Part shown: positions 16,429-27,547 of the stretch, piece after piece | Numbering within the stretch: the stretch's first letter is position 1 | How the letters are laid out: each line of letters starts with the position of its first letter | Assembly: GCF_016783915.1 (NCBI RefSeq) | Contig: NZ_JADHVT010000025.1 | Location: 1-43,343 of the forward strand | From: Acidovorax sp. | GTDB taxonomy: Bacteria > Pseudomonadota > Gammaproteobacteria > Burkholderiales > Burkholderiaceae_C | Length of the DNA stretch: 43,343 bases | Direction of reading: 5' to 3' | Position numbers and translations under genes: made by a program | The notes under the pieces: model-generated | What the model was told of the DNA's origin: nothing | Database searches by the model: none | The model's input: the letters and a program-made list of their open reading frames with translations, nothing else

Positions 16429-19332
16429 ATGCTGATGCAATCCGCCACCCCCCTTGGCGCGCTTGAAAACGCCACCGAATTCCTGCCACGCCACATCGGC
16501 ATCGACGCAGCCGACGAAGCGCACATGCTGTCGGTGATCGGCGAGGCCTCGCGGCGCGCACTCATCGAATCCATCGTGCCGCGCTCCATTGCACGCAGCC
16601 GGGGCATGGACCTGCCTGCGACCCTTACCGAGGCCGCAGCGTTGGCAGAACTCAAGGCCATCGCGGGCAAGAACCAGCTGCTCAAGAGCTTCATCGGCCA
16701 GGGCTACTACGGCACGCACACTCCTGGCGTCATCCTGCGCAACATCCTGGAGAACCCCGCCTGGTACACCGCCTACACGCCCTATCAGGCCGAAATCTCC
16801 CAAGGCCGCATGGAGGCCCTGGTCAACTTCCAGACCATGGTGTGCGACCTGACGGGCATGCCGATTGCCAACGCATCCATGCTGGACGAAGCCACCGCAG
16901 CCGCCGAGGCGATGACGCTGGCGAAGCGCTCGGTCAAGAGCAAGAGCAACGTGTTTGTGGTGGCAGGCGACGCCCACCCGCAAACCATTGAAGTCATCCA
17001 GACCCGCGCCAAGCCCCTGGGCCTGGAGGTGCGCCTGGCCAATTCGGCCGAGGAATGGAACACTCTGCTGAATGGCGATTACTTTGCCGTGCTTGCCCAG
17101 TACCCCGCCACCAGCGGCCGCATTGACGACCTGCGCGCCGATGTGGAAAAGGCGCACGCCAAGCAAGCTGCCTTCATCGTGGCCGCCGACCTGCTGGCCC
17201 TCACGCTCATCACCCCGCCCGGTGAACAAGGTGCAGACATCGTGGTGGGCACCACCCAGCGCTTTGGCATGCCCATGGGCGCTGGTGGCCCGCATGCCGC
17301 CTTCATGGCATGCCGCGATGAATACAAGCGCAGCCTGCCCGGCCGCTTGGTGGGCGTGAGTGTGGACGTGCATGGCAAGCCCGCCTACCGCCTGGCACTG
17401 CAGACACGCGAGCAGCACATCCGCCGCGAAAAGGCCACGTCCAACATCTGCACGGCCCAGGTGCTCCCGGCCGTCATCGCCAGCATGTATGCCGTGTATC
17501 ACGGCCCCGAAGGCCTCAAGCGCATTGCACAGCGCGTGGCCAGCTACACCGCCATCCTCACGCAAGGGCTGCAGCAGCTGGGTGCGCCTGTGAGTGCACA
17601 GGCCGCGTTCGACACCGTGAGTCTGCATACTCAAAACGCTACACAATCCATAGCATCCAAGGCAATCAGCCTCGGCGCCAACCTGCGGATTTACTTCAAA
17701 GAGTACCTGTGCATCTCGCTGGACGAGACCACCACGCGCGCCGACATCGAGCTGCTGTGGAAGATCTTCGCCAAGGACGGCCAGGCGCTGCCCACCTTCG
17801 ATGCGTTTGAAAAGGGCGTCGAGTCGCTGATCCCCACCGAGCTGCGCCGCACCAGCAGCTACCTCACGCACCCCGTCTTCAACACACACCATTCCGAAAC
17901 CGGCATGCTGCGCTATATCCGCCAGCTCTCCGACAAGGACCTGGCGCTGGACCGCAGCATGATCCCCTTGGGCAGCTGCACCATGAAGCTCAACGCCACC
18001 AGCGAGATGATCCCCATCACCTGGCCCGAGTTTGCCAACGTGCACCCCTTCGCCCCCGCTGACCAGCTGGTGGGCTACAAGGAGCTGGACGAGCAACTGC
18101 GCGCCTGGCTGTGCCAGGCCACCGGCTATGCGGGCATCAGCCTGCAACCCAACGCAGGCTCGCAAGGCGAATACGCCGGCCTGCTGGCCATCAAGGGGTA
18201 CCACGAGTCGCGTGGCGAAGGCCACCGCAACATCTGCCTCATCCCCAGCAGCGCGCACGGCACCAATCCCGCCAGCGCCCAGATGGTGGGCATGCAGGTG
18301 GTGGTGACTGCCTGCGATGCCAATGGCAACGTGGACCTGGTAGACCTGAAAGCCAAGTGCGAACAGCACAGCGCCAACCTGGCGGCTGTGATGATCACCT
18401 ACCCCAGCACGCACGGCGTGTTCGAGACCAGCGTGAAGGAGCTGTGCGCCCTGGTGCACAGCCATGGTGGCCGCGTTTACGTGGACGGCGCCAACATGAA
18501 CGCCCTGGTGGGTGTGGCAGCCCCCGGCGAATTTGGCGGCGACGTGAGCCACCTGAACCTGCACAAAACCTTCTGCATTCCCCACGGCGGTGGCGGCCCC
18601 GGCGTGGGCCCCGTGTGCGTGGTGCAAGACCTGGTGCCCTTCCTGCCCGGACACGCCACAGCAGGCGTGGCGGGTGGCGTGGGTGCCGTCAGCGCCGCCC
18701 CGCTGGGCAATGCCGCCGTGCTGCCCATCAGCTGGATGTACATCCGCATGATGGGAGCTGAAGGACTGCAAGCAGCCACCGAGACGGCCATCCTGAGCGC
18801 CAACTACATCAGCGCCCGCCTCAAGGACCACTATCCCACGCTGTACGCCAGCGAGGGCAAGGACGGCAAGCCCGGCCACGTCGCCCACGAGTGCATCCTG
18901 GACCTGCGCCACCTCAAGGACACCAGCGGCGTGATGGCCGAAGACGTGGCCAAGCGCCTCATCGACTATGGCTTTCACGCGCCCACGCTGAGCTTCCCGG
19001 TGCCCAACACGCTGATGGTGGAACCCACCGAAAGCGAAACCCTGTCCGAGCTGGACCGCTTCATCGACGCGATGATTGCCATCCGCGAAGAGATCCGCCA
19101 GATCGAAAACGGCGCGCTGCCGCAGGACAACAACCCGCTCAAGAACGCGCCGCACACCGCAGAAAGCCTGCTGAGCGGCGAGTGGAACCGCCCCTACACC
19201 CGCGAAGCAGCCGCCTACCCCGTGGCTGCTCTGCGCCAGTCGAAATACTGGTCGCCCGTGGGCCGCGTGGACAACGTGTGGGGCGACCGCAACCTGAGCT
19301 GCAGCTGCATTCCGGTGAGCGACTACGCCTGA
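16429..19332 (+). CDS. gcvP: Glycine dehydrogenase (decarboxylating), P protein
   Basis: A 967-residue PLP enzyme of the single-chain type; it decarboxylates glycine and loads the methylamine group onto H protein. The N-terminal half has [21 protein letters not shown] and [20 protein letters not shown]. The C-terminal half has the PLP-binding lysine K713 in [20 protein letters not shown]. The ATG at 16429 gives the usual N-terminus; the frame is open back into gcvH, but that extension is not protein-like. There is no strong Shine-Dalgarno. The 130-bp gap from gcvH carries a pentamer repeat. A short AT-richer stretch at 17628-17660 ([11 protein letters not shown]) is unlike the surrounding codons and resembles an intergenic repeat. 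A strong terminator follows, closing the operon. The L protein gene is not here. Confidence 0.96.
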   Translation: MLMQSATPLGALENATEFLPRHIGIDAADEAHMLSVIGEASRRALIESIVPRSIARSRGMDLPATLTEAAALAELKAIAGKNQLLKSFIGQGYYGTHTPGVILRNILENPAWYTAYTPYQAEISQGRMEALVNFQTMVCDLTGMPIANASMLDEATAAAEAMTLAKRSVKSKSNVFVVAGDAHPQTIEVIQTRAKPLGLEVRLANSAEEWNTLLNGDYFAVLAQYPATSGRIDDLRADVEKAHAKQAAFIVAADLLALTLITPPGEQGADIVVGTTQRFGMPMGAGGPHAAFMACRDEYKRSLPGRLVGVSVDVHGKPAYRLALQTREQHIRREKATSNICTAQVLPAVIASMYAVYHGPEGLKRIAQRVASYTAILTQGLQQLGAPVSAQAAFDTVSLHTQNATQSIASKAISLGANLRIYFKEYLCISLDETTTRADIELLWKIFAKDGQALPTFDAFEKGVESLIPTELRRTSSYLTHPVFNTHHSETGMLRYIRQLSDKDLALDRSMIPLGSCTMKLNATSEMIPITWPEFANVHPFAPADQLVGYKELDEQLRAWLCQATGYAGISLQPNAGSQGEYAGLLAIKGYHESRGEGHRNICLIPSSAHGTNPASAQMVGMQVVVTACDANGNVDLVDLKAKCEQHSANLAAVMITYPSTHGVFETSVKELCALVHSHGGRVYVDGANMNALVGVAAPGEFGGDVSHLNLHKTFCIPHGGGGPGVGPVCVVQDLVPFLPGHATAGVAGGVGAVSAAPLGNAAVLPISWMYIRMMGAEGLQAATETAILSANYISARLKDHYPTLYASEGKDGKPGHVAHECILDLRHLKDTSGVMAEDVAKRLIDYGFHAPTLSFPVPNTLMVEPTESETLSELDRFIDAMIAIREEIRQIENGALPQDNNPLKNAPHTAESLLSGEWNRPYTREAAAYPVAALRQSKYWSPVGRVDNVWGDRNLSCSCIPVSDYA

Positions 19333-19366
19333 CCCTGCGGCGAAGGCCACGACGGCCTTGCCATTC

Positions 19367-19399
19367 AAAGCCCTGGTGCTCAACCGCCCAGGGCTTTTT
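19367..19399 (+). terminator. Intrinsic terminator of the gcv operon
   Basis: AAAGCCCTGG (19367-19376) and CCAGGGCTTT (19388-19397) form a 10-bp stem followed by more T. It stands 35 bp after the gcvP stop. Confidence 0.88.
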
Positions 19400-19483
19400 C
19401 GTTGGACGGCCCACACAGGCAGATGCATGAACACGAATAAGATCGCGGCTTGCGTTGTGATTCACACCTTTTAGGAGCCCCCT

Positions 19484-19891
19484 TTGCGAAACCTCTTGTG
19501 CCTTTTGCTTGCCAGCGCCGTGATGGCTCCCGCCGCCATGGCCCAGTCCTCCAACCCCGTCACCACCGCCAGCGGCCTGGTCTATGAATCGCTCAAAGAC
19601 GGCACGGGCGAATCGCCCAAGGCCACCGACACGGTCAAGGTGCATTACAAGGGCACGTTCCTCGACGGCAAGGAGTTCGACAGCTCCTACAAACGCGGCG
19701 AACCCACCTCATTCCCACTCAATGGCGTGATCCCTTGCTGGACCGAAGGCGTGCAGCGCATGAAGCCGGGCGGCAAGGCCAAGCTGACTTGCCCCCCCGG
19801 CATTGCCTACGGTGCCCGGGGTGCGGGTGGCGTCATTCCCCCTAACGCCACGCTGAATTTCGAGATCGAGCTGATCTCCGTGGGCCGCTGA
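19484..19891 (+). CDS. Periplasmic FKBP-type peptidyl-prolyl isomerase
   Basis: A 135-residue protein with a signal peptide (ending AAMAQ) and a single FKBP domain. Conserved features are VKVHYKGTFLDGKEFDSSY, PLNGVIPCWTEGVQRMKPGG, IAYGARGAGGVIPPNATLNF and FEIELISV. It catalyses cis-trans isomerisation of prolyl bonds and probably helps folding of exported proteins. The start codon is TTG at 19484, chosen because TTTTAGGAG stands just upstream and the signal peptide begins there. The stop is four bases from the MerR start, so the two are probably co-transcribed. Confidence 0.92.
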   Translation: MRNLLCLLLASAVMAPAAMAQSSNPVTTASGLVYESLKDGTGESPKATDTVKVHYKGTFLDGKEFDSSYKRGEPTSFPLNGVIPCWTEGVQRMKPGGKAKLTCPPGIAYGARGAGGVIPPNATLNFEIELISVGR

Positions 19892-19895
19892 CCCT

Positions 19896-20939
19896 ATGCT
19901 GCTGAAGGTCGGTGACCTCGCGCGGCGCACCGGCCTCACGGTGCGCACGCTGCACCACTATGACGAGATCGGCCTGCTCAAGCCCTCGGGCCGGTCTGAG
20001 GCGGGGTATCGCCTGTACAGCCAGGCCGATGTGCAGCGGCTGCATGCCATTCAGACCATGCGCCAGATGGGTCTTGCGCTCAGCGACATTGCCGAGCTGC
20101 TGGCAGGCGAAGGGGTGGCGCCCCAGCGCATCATTGGCCAGCAGATCCGTGCGCTGGACCAGCAGATTGCCCAGGCCACCGAACTGCGCGGGCGGCTGAC
20201 CATGCTGCGCGACGGCCTCATGGCCGGTGCTGAGCCCGACATGGGCAACTGGCTGGAAGCGCTCGCGCTCATGACCACCTATGGCAAGTATTTCAGCAGT
20301 GCAGAACTCAAGCAGATCTTCACGAACTGGGGCCTGATCGAGGGCGACTGGATCGTGGTCAAGGACCTGGTGCGCAGCGCCATGGACCGCCAGTTGCCGC
20401 CCGACTCCCCAGAAGTCCAGGCACTGGCCTACCGCTGGATGGCACTGATGCTGCACTGGATGGGGGGCGATCTGGACCTGCTGGACCGCTGGGGCCACAT
20501 GTTCCGCACCGAGCCCAGCACCCAGGGACGCAACCACGCGCCACCCGGCGACATGATCGAATACGTGGAAACGGCCATCAAACTGCGCCTGGCCTTGCTG
20601 GAGAGGTACCTGACCCGCGACGACCTGCGCATGCTGGGCCACGTACCGCACACCGCATGGGCGGCGCTGGAACGCGACGTACAACAGCTACTGGCCCGCC
20701 AGATACCCACGAACCACCCCGACGCAGCGGCGGCAGCCCTGCGCTGGAACACGCTGTTCGACCAGCTGACCCGCAGCGATGCGCAATTGCGCCGGAAGCT
20801 GCTCACCGCGTCGGCCAACGAGCCGCTGCTGCAGGCGGGCTCGCCGCTGAGCGCGCCCGTGCGCGCCTACCTGCAGGCGGCGCTCGCGCTAGCCACACCC
20901 ACTCCCGCCATCGCTGCGACAGTCTCTGCGCGCCGCTGA
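19896..20939 (+). CDS. MerR-family transcriptional regulator, TipAS-like
   Basis: A 347-residue regulator. The N-terminal MerR helix-turn-helix is canonical (KVGDLARRTGLTVRTLHHYD, EIGLLKPSGRSEAGYRLYS), followed by a dimerisation helix to about residue 115. The remaining residues form a long helical C-terminal domain containing FSSAELKQIFTNWGLIEGDW, similar to TipAS-type ligand sensors but longer and apparently duplicated. It follows the FKBP gene by four bases. A MerR-type promoter lies 40 bp downstream, in front of the acyltransferase-MFS pair, so these are its likely targets. The ligand is unknown; hydrophobic drugs are typical of this branch. Confidence 0.88.
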   Translation: MLLKVGDLARRTGLTVRTLHHYDEIGLLKPSGRSEAGYRLYSQADVQRLHAIQTMRQMGLALSDIAELLAGEGVAPQRIIGQQIRALDQQIAQATELRGRLTMLRDGLMAGAEPDMGNWLEALALMTTYGKYFSSAELKQIFTNWGLIEGDWIVVKDLVRSAMDRQLPPDSPEVQALAYRWMALMLHWMGGDLDLLDRWGHMFRTEPSTQGRNHAPPGDMIEYVETAIKLRLALLERYLTRDDLRMLGHVPHTAWAALERDVQQLLARQIPTNHPDAAAAALRWNTLFDQLTRSDAQLRRKLLTASANEPLLQAGSPLSAPVRAYLQAALALATPTPAIAATVSARR

Positions 20940-20978
20940 GACACTCACACCGTCTGCAAAAAAACCACTGAAAAGTGC

Positions 20979-21009
20979 TTGACCCTCACGCAACGTGAGG
21001 CCCCACAGT
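20979..21009 (+). promoter_or_regulatory. MerR-type operator/promoter of the acyltransferase-MFS genes
   Basis: -35 TTGACC (20979-20984) and -10 CACAGT (21004-21009) are separated by exactly 19 bp. A perfect dyad, CCTCACG-CAA-CGTGAGG (20984-21000), lies between them. Overlong spacer plus central dyad is the hallmark of promoters untwisted by MerR-family activators. The predicted transcription start, about 21016, is two bases before the acyltransferase ATG. Confidence 0.7.
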
Positions 21010-21017
21010 CGACCCCC

Positions 21018-22298
21018 ATGAACGGATCGACGCACTCTCCCAACCCCTCCGCCCCCACCCGGCGGTTGCACGCCCTGGACAACCTGCGCGCCACCATGAT
21101 GTGGCTGGGCATCGTGCTGCATGTCTCGGTCGTCTACATGAGCCGGCCTTCGCCCCTGCCCTGGCACGACGACCAGTCCAGCCCTCTGGCAGACCTGTTG
21201 GTGGCGGTGATTCATGCCTTTCGCATGCCCTTGTTTTTCATCCTCGCCGGATTCTTTGTGGCGGCACTGGTACACCGCCATGGGCTGACCGGCATGGTGC
21301 GCAACCGGCTCCGCCGTCTGGGCCTGCCGTTTGTACTGTTCTGGCCGCCGCTGTTCGTCGCTTGCGCGCTGCTCGGGCTGATGTTCCTGCACCGCATGGC
21401 CTATGGCACCTGGGGTGTGGACCGCAGCCTGTTGCCCCGAGGCCCCAACGTACCCCAGGGCCCGGCCACCATGCACCTGTGGTTCCTGTGGATGCTGCTG
21501 TGGCTCGCAGTTCTGACACCGGTGGCATGGACCGCCGTGCGCGCATTGCCCGCAGGAGTGCAGCAGGCCCTGCAACGCTGTGCCCTCTGGCTGGGTGGTA
21601 CCCCTGCAGGCCTGGTGCTGCTCACGCTGCCGCTGGCCTGGATTGGCGCCAGCTACGACCATGGCATCGTGACGCCCAGCGGGTCCTTCTTGCCGCCGTT
21701 GGCGGAGTGGATACACAACGGGCTGTTCTACGGCTTCGGCCTGTGCCTGCATGTGCACCGCAAGGCGTTGATGGAGCGCTACGAACGGCACTGGCCTGCG
21801 CTGGTGGGCCTTGGGCTGGTGGGCTTTCTGGTCACTGCGCTGCTGTCGGAAGTGCTGGCACAGCCGGAAGCATCGGCCTTTGCACTGGTGCTGGTCACCG
21901 GGGCATTTACCGACCTGCTGGTCGCGCCGGTGTCTGCCACCCGTCACCTGCAGTTCTGGATGGCGCTGGCCTACAACAGCGCATCGTGGCTCTGGAGCTT
22001 TGCGCTGATCGGGCTGTTTCTGCGCCATGTCGGTCACCCCCGCGCCTGGCTGGCCTACCTGGCCGACAGCTCGTACTGGGTGTACTTGGTGCACCTGCCA
22101 CTCACGATCGGCCTGGGTGCGCTGCTGTACGGCCTGCCCGTTCCAGCCCTGGCCAAGATGCTGATCAACGTGCTGGCCACGACCGCCCTGTGCCTGGCCA
22201 GTTACCACCTTTGCGTGCGTTTTACCGCTGTGGGCCGCTTGCTCACGGGGCGCACGCACACCCGTCATTCTTTGGGAGACCTCGTTCATGCGACCTGA
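21018..22298 (+). CDS. Acyltransferase family 3 membrane protein (OpgC/MdoC-like)
   Basis: A 426-residue inner-membrane protein with about ten hydrophobic helices. The N-terminal RLHALDNLRATMMWLGIVLH and FRMPLFFILAGFFVAAL are the typical start of acyltransferase-3 proteins; the histidine in GIVLHVSVVY is the conserved one. Near the C-terminus SSYWVYLVHLPLTIGLGALL is also characteristic. Members O-acylate or succinylate glucans, polysaccharides or antibiotics; the substrate here is unknown. The ATG at 21018 is preferred over an upstream in-frame TTG because that TTG is part of the -35 box of a MerR-type promoter. Its end overlaps the MFS gene by 11 bases. Confidence 0.85.
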   Translation: MNGSTHSPNPSAPTRRLHALDNLRATMMWLGIVLHVSVVYMSRPSPLPWHDDQSSPLADLLVAVIHAFRMPLFFILAGFFVAALVHRHGLTGMVRNRLRRLGLPFVLFWPPLFVACALLGLMFLHRMAYGTWGVDRSLLPRGPNVPQGPATMHLWFLWMLLWLAVLTPVAWTAVRALPAGVQQALQRCALWLGGTPAGLVLLTLPLAWIGASYDHGIVTPSGSFLPPLAEWIHNGLFYGFGLCLHVHRKALMERYERHWPALVGLGLVGFLVTALLSEVLAQPEASAFALVLVTGAFTDLLVAPVSATRHLQFWMALAYNSASWLWSFALIGLFLRHVGHPRAWLAYLADSSYWVYLVHLPLTIGLGALLYGLPVPALAKMLINVLATTALCLASYHLCVRFTAVGRLLTGRTHTRHSLGDLVHAT

Positions 22299-23658
22299 CA
22301 CCTCACCCCGTCCTGCCCACCCACCCGGCGCAGGCCCTGCAATCCCACCCGCAGACCCGCGCGCCGCGCTGCTGCAGGACCCCAACTTCCGCTGGATGAT
22401 TGGCGGCTCGGCCCTGTCCATGCTGGGCGACCAGTTCACGCTGATCGCACTGCCCTGGCTGGTGCTGCAGATGACCGGCGACACGCTGGTGCTGGGCACC
22501 GTGCTAGCCCTCATCAGCGTGCCGCGCGCCTTGTTCATCCTGATCGGCGGCGCGCTGGTAGACCGCCATTCGCCCAAGCAGGTTCTGATGATCACCAAAT
22601 ACGTCAACCTGGTCCTGCTGGCCGCGCTGGCGGGGCTGGTGTTTGCGGGCACGCTGTCGTTGTGGATGGTGTACGCGCTGTCGCTGGGCATTGGGCTTGC
22701 CACGGCCTTCAGCATTCCGGCGGGCACGGCCATGATGCCGTCGGTGGTGGCACGCCCCCAGCTGCAGGCCGCCAACGGCATCAGCCTGGGCCTGCGGCAG
22801 CTGACGATGTTCCTGGGGCCCTTGCTCGCGGGGCTGTTGATTGCACTGTTTGGCGCTGGTGGCGCAGCCCAAGCCGCCGCGGATGCGCCAGCACATGCCA
22901 ACGCCACTGGCATCGGCATCGCCTTCGCGCTGGATGCGCTGAGCTTCGCCGTGTCGGCCTGGACGCTGTCCAAGGTGCAGACGCGTGCGGGCCTTGCGGA
23001 CCTTTCCGCCCCCACGGCCGCGCCACAGGCGGTGCTCGCCTCGGTGGCGCAGGGCCTCGGTCACTTCTGGCGTGACAGCGAGCTGCGCACCTGCTTTTTG
23101 TATTGGAGCGCCATTGCCTTGTTCATCATGGGTCCCATCCATATCGCCATTCCGGTGCTGGCCAGCAGCAGCCCGCAGCTCGGTGCCGCCGCCTTCGGCA
23201 TCATCGTGGGCGCCCACGGCGCGGGCACGCTGCTGGGCATGGTGGTGTCGGGCATGGTGCCCCGGCTGCGGTTTGGCAGCCTGGGCATGACTATCCTGGC
23301 GTTCGACGCCATCATTGGCGCGCTGTTCATGCCGCTGGGTCTGATCACCGCCGTGTGGCAAGGCGCGGTGCTGATGCTGGTCATCGGACTGCTCGGCGGC
23401 TTCATGCAGGTGAGCGTGTTCACATGGATCCAGCACCGGGTCCCCCCCGCCCTGCTGGGCCGCGCGATGAGCCTGTTCATGTTCATCTTCATGGGCCTGG
23501 CGCCAATCTCTGCCGCCGTGACGGGCTGGGTGATGAAGAGCATCACGCTCACCCAGCTGTTCGCGGCCAGCGGCGGAACGCTGGTGGTGCTGGCGGCACT
23601 GGCCTTTGTGCTCACCCCCATGCGCCGCGTGACGGATGCAGCGCCCGCCACACGCTGA
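22288..23658 (+). CDS. Major facilitator superfamily transporter (probable exporter)
   Basis: A 456-residue inner-membrane protein with about twelve hydrophobic helices and a proline-rich N-terminal tail. The first helix begins FRWMIGGSALSMLGDQFTLIA, and the loop between helices 2 and 3 reads GGALVDRHSPKQVLM, matching the MFS signature GGxxxDRxxR/K. It resembles the MFS_3 group of drug or siderophore exporters. It overlaps the acyltransferase by 11 bases and has GGGAG upstream, so the two are translationally coupled and presumably under the MerR regulator. A terminator follows. Confidence 0.9.
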   Translation: MRPDTSPRPAHPPGAGPAIPPADPRAALLQDPNFRWMIGGSALSMLGDQFTLIALPWLVLQMTGDTLVLGTVLALISVPRALFILIGGALVDRHSPKQVLMITKYVNLVLLAALAGLVFAGTLSLWMVYALSLGIGLATAFSIPAGTAMMPSVVARPQLQAANGISLGLRQLTMFLGPLLAGLLIALFGAGGAAQAAADAPAHANATGIGIAFALDALSFAVSAWTLSKVQTRAGLADLSAPTAAPQAVLASVAQGLGHFWRDSELRTCFLYWSAIALFIMGPIHIAIPVLASSSPQLGAAAFGIIVGAHGAGTLLGMVVSGMVPRLRFGSLGMTILAFDAIIGALFMPLGLITAVWQGAVLMLVIGLLGGFMQVSVFTWIQHRVPPALLGRAMSLFMFIFMGLAPISAAVTGWVMKSITLTQLFAASGGTLVVLAALAFVLTPMRRVTDAAPATR

Positions 23659-23669
23659 GGCTCCCCACG

Positions 23670-23702
23670 AAAAAAAGGCTGGACCCCTGTCCAGCCTTTT
23701 TT
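23670..23702. terminator. Bidirectional terminator between MFS and nitroreductase genes
   Basis: AGGCTGGAC (23676-23684) and GTCCAGCCT (23689-23697) with a 4-base loop, preceded by an A-run and followed by a T-run. It works in both directions and separates convergent genes. Confidence 0.93.
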
Positions 23703-23721
23703 GTGCCTGAGGAGGAGATCC

Positions 23722-24378
23722 TCAGACTTCGGTCACGAACTGCTCGCGGGGGCGGCGCACCTTCTTCAGGCTCACCAGCCAGTCGCCTTCGTCGGCGCGG
23801 TAGCCCAGCGGCAAGATGGCGACGCTGCGCAGGCCGCGCGCACGTAGGCCCAGGATTTCATCCAGCGCGTTGGGGTCGAAGCCTTCCATGGGCGTCGAGT
23901 CCACTTCTTCAAACGCTGCAGCGATCAGGGCTGCGCTCATGCCGATGTAGGCCTGGCGGGCTGCGTGCTGGAAGTTCACTTCGGCATCGCGCTGGGGGTA
24001 GCTGCTGAGCAGCATCTGGCGGTAGTTTTCCCAGCCTTCGTTCTTGAAGCCACGCTGGTCATTGGTCAGGTCGAACATCATGTTGATGCGGTCGGCCGTG
24101 TAGTTGTCCCAGGCCGCAAACACCAGCAGGTGCGAGCCGTCGGTGATCTGGGCCTGGTTCCAGGCGATGGGCTGGATCTTGGCGCGCACGGCGGGGTCGG
24201 TCACCACGATGATCTCGAACGGCTGCAGGCCGCTGGAGGTAGGCGCCAGGCGGGTGGCTTCAAGAATGCGCTCCACCTTCTCTTGCGGCACCTTCTTGGC
24301 AGGGTTCATCTTCTTCGCGGCGTAGCGCCATTGCAGCTTGTTCAGCAAGGGTTGGGCGAGAGTGGTGTCAGTGGTCAT
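23722..24378 (-). CDS. NAD(P)H nitroreductase family flavoprotein
   Basis: A 218-residue FMN-dependent oxidoreductase of the NfsB/DrgA group, cytoplasmic and dimeric in the family. Typical features are the N-terminal LNKLQWRYAAKKMNPAKKVP, FMN-phosphate contacts in RLAPTSSGLQPFEIIVVTD, and the C-terminal LRSVAILPLGYRADEGDWL. It reduces quinones, nitroaromatics or related acceptors. The ATG at 24378 with AGGA upstream is chosen; the frame is open 20 codons earlier but those residues are not family-like. The gene is convergent with the MFS gene and divergent from the histidine kinase. Confidence 0.92.
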   Translation of the reverse strand: MTTDTTLAQPLLNKLQWRYAAKKMNPAKKVPQEKVERILEATRLAPTSSGLQPFEIIVVTDPAVRAKIQPIAWNQAQITDGSHLLVFAAWDNYTADRINMMFDLTNDQRGFKNEGWENYRQMLLSSYPQRDAEVNFQHAARQAYIGMSAALIAAAFEEVDSTPMEGFDPNALDEILGLRARGLRSVAILPLGYRADEGDWLVSLKKVRRPREQFVTEV

Positions 24379-24473
24379 GGCAGGGTCCTGATAGAAGTTG
24401 TGGATCGAGGGATGTGTCGATGGTGGAACTGTAGGCACCCCACAGTGGTTCGGTAAGCCCTGCCAAAGAAACG

Positions 24474-24498
24474 GATTGTTCGCAATTCATCAACAATC
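24474..24498. promoter_or_regulatory. Inverted repeat between divergent nitroreductase and kinase genes
   Basis: GATTGTT (24474-24480) and AACAATC (24492-24498) are perfect inverted arms with an 11-bp spacer, the geometry of a LysR-type site. It lies 96 bp upstream of the nitroreductase start and about 120 bp upstream of the kinase start. No LysR gene is adjacent. The rest of the 237-bp gap shows no clear elements. Confidence 0.4.
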
Positions 24499-24615
24499 GA
24501 CCCAAACGCGCGTTGAAATCGCAATTTGATGGTGCCACCGCCATCGCGTGGTGCCAGATGGGCAGGCGTACACTTGAGAGAGCCCGGGCACGCACCCGGC
24601 TGACCGCGCCCCTTC

Positions 24616-26812
<2,197 letters not shown>

Positions 26813-26826
<14 letters not shown>

Positions 26827-27475
26827 ACCCGTGGCAGATGGGGTGCAGGCGCTGTACGAAGACGACGACCTACTGGTGCTGTGCAAACCCTCCGGGCTGC
26901 TGTGCGTGCCCGGCCGGGGCCCCGACAAACAAGACTGCCTGAGCGCCCGTGCACAGCAGCACTGGCCCGGCGCGCTCATCGTACACCGGCTGGACCAGGC
27001 GACCTCGGGCCTGGTGCTCATGGCCCGCCACATCGATGCACAGCGGCGCCTGAGCCACGCCTTTGCCGAGCGACAGGTGCACAAGCGCTACCAGGCGGTA
27101 GTGCAAGGGCTGCTGGGCACAGCGGGCGGCGACTGGAGCGAGATCGAACTGCCCATCGCCGCCGACTGGGAGCGGCGCCCGCTGCGCGTTATCGACCACG
27201 CCGTGGGCAAACCCAGCCTAACCCGCTGGCGTGCACTGGCGCAAGACGCTGCGGCTCAGACCACGCGCATCGAGCTGGAGCCCATCACCGGCCGCACCCA
27301 CCAGCTGCGCGTGCACCTGGCCGCCATAGGCCACGCCATCCTGGGCGACGGGCTGTATGCCGATGCCGCCACGCAGGCACAAGCCCCACGCCTACTGCTG
27401 CATGCCAGTCACCTAGCCTTTGGGCACCCCAGCACGGGGGAGCAGGTAGCGCTGGAGTGTGCGGCCGATTTTTAG
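26813..27475 (+). CDS. rluA: RluA-family RNA pseudouridine synthase
   Basis: A 220-residue protein, the length of E. coli RluA, which isomerises a uridine in 23S rRNA and one in tRNA. Catalytic D61 lies in HRLDQATSGLVLMAR. Further family motifs are KRYQAVVQG, ITGRTHQLRVHLAAIGH and ILGDGLY. There is no S4 domain, again as in RluA. The start overlaps the end of the histidine kinase gene, so translation is probably coupled. The exact target is inferred from length and motif only. Confidence 0.9.
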
Positions 27476-27545
27476 CCAAATTGCCCGCTAGCGCTAGTAG
27501 AACATGCGCCAATCGCTATCTATTCAATAGCAAACAATACTTACT
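27476..27545. repeat. Dispersed intergenic repeat, Comamonadaceae-type
   Basis: An AT-richer spacer between convergent genes with small dyads: CGCTAGCG and GCTAT...ATAGC. The words GCTAGCGCTAGTAG and GCGCCAATCGCTAT recur, with variation, in intergenic spacers of Acidovorax-like genomes as I remember them. Related segments in this window lie at 12.5 kb and 29.86 kb. Confidence 0.45.
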
Positions 27546-27547
27546 GG

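Noticed and set aside
16414-19434. A minus-strand open frame of about 1000 codons opposite gcvP
   Set aside because: Composition artefact; gcvP carries all expected catalytic motifs and the opposite frame none.
20979-21017. TTG at 20979 as start codon of the acyltransferase
   Set aside because: This TTG forms the -35 box of a well-formed MerR-type promoter, so it would not be in the mRNA. The ATG at 21018 gives the normal family N-terminus.
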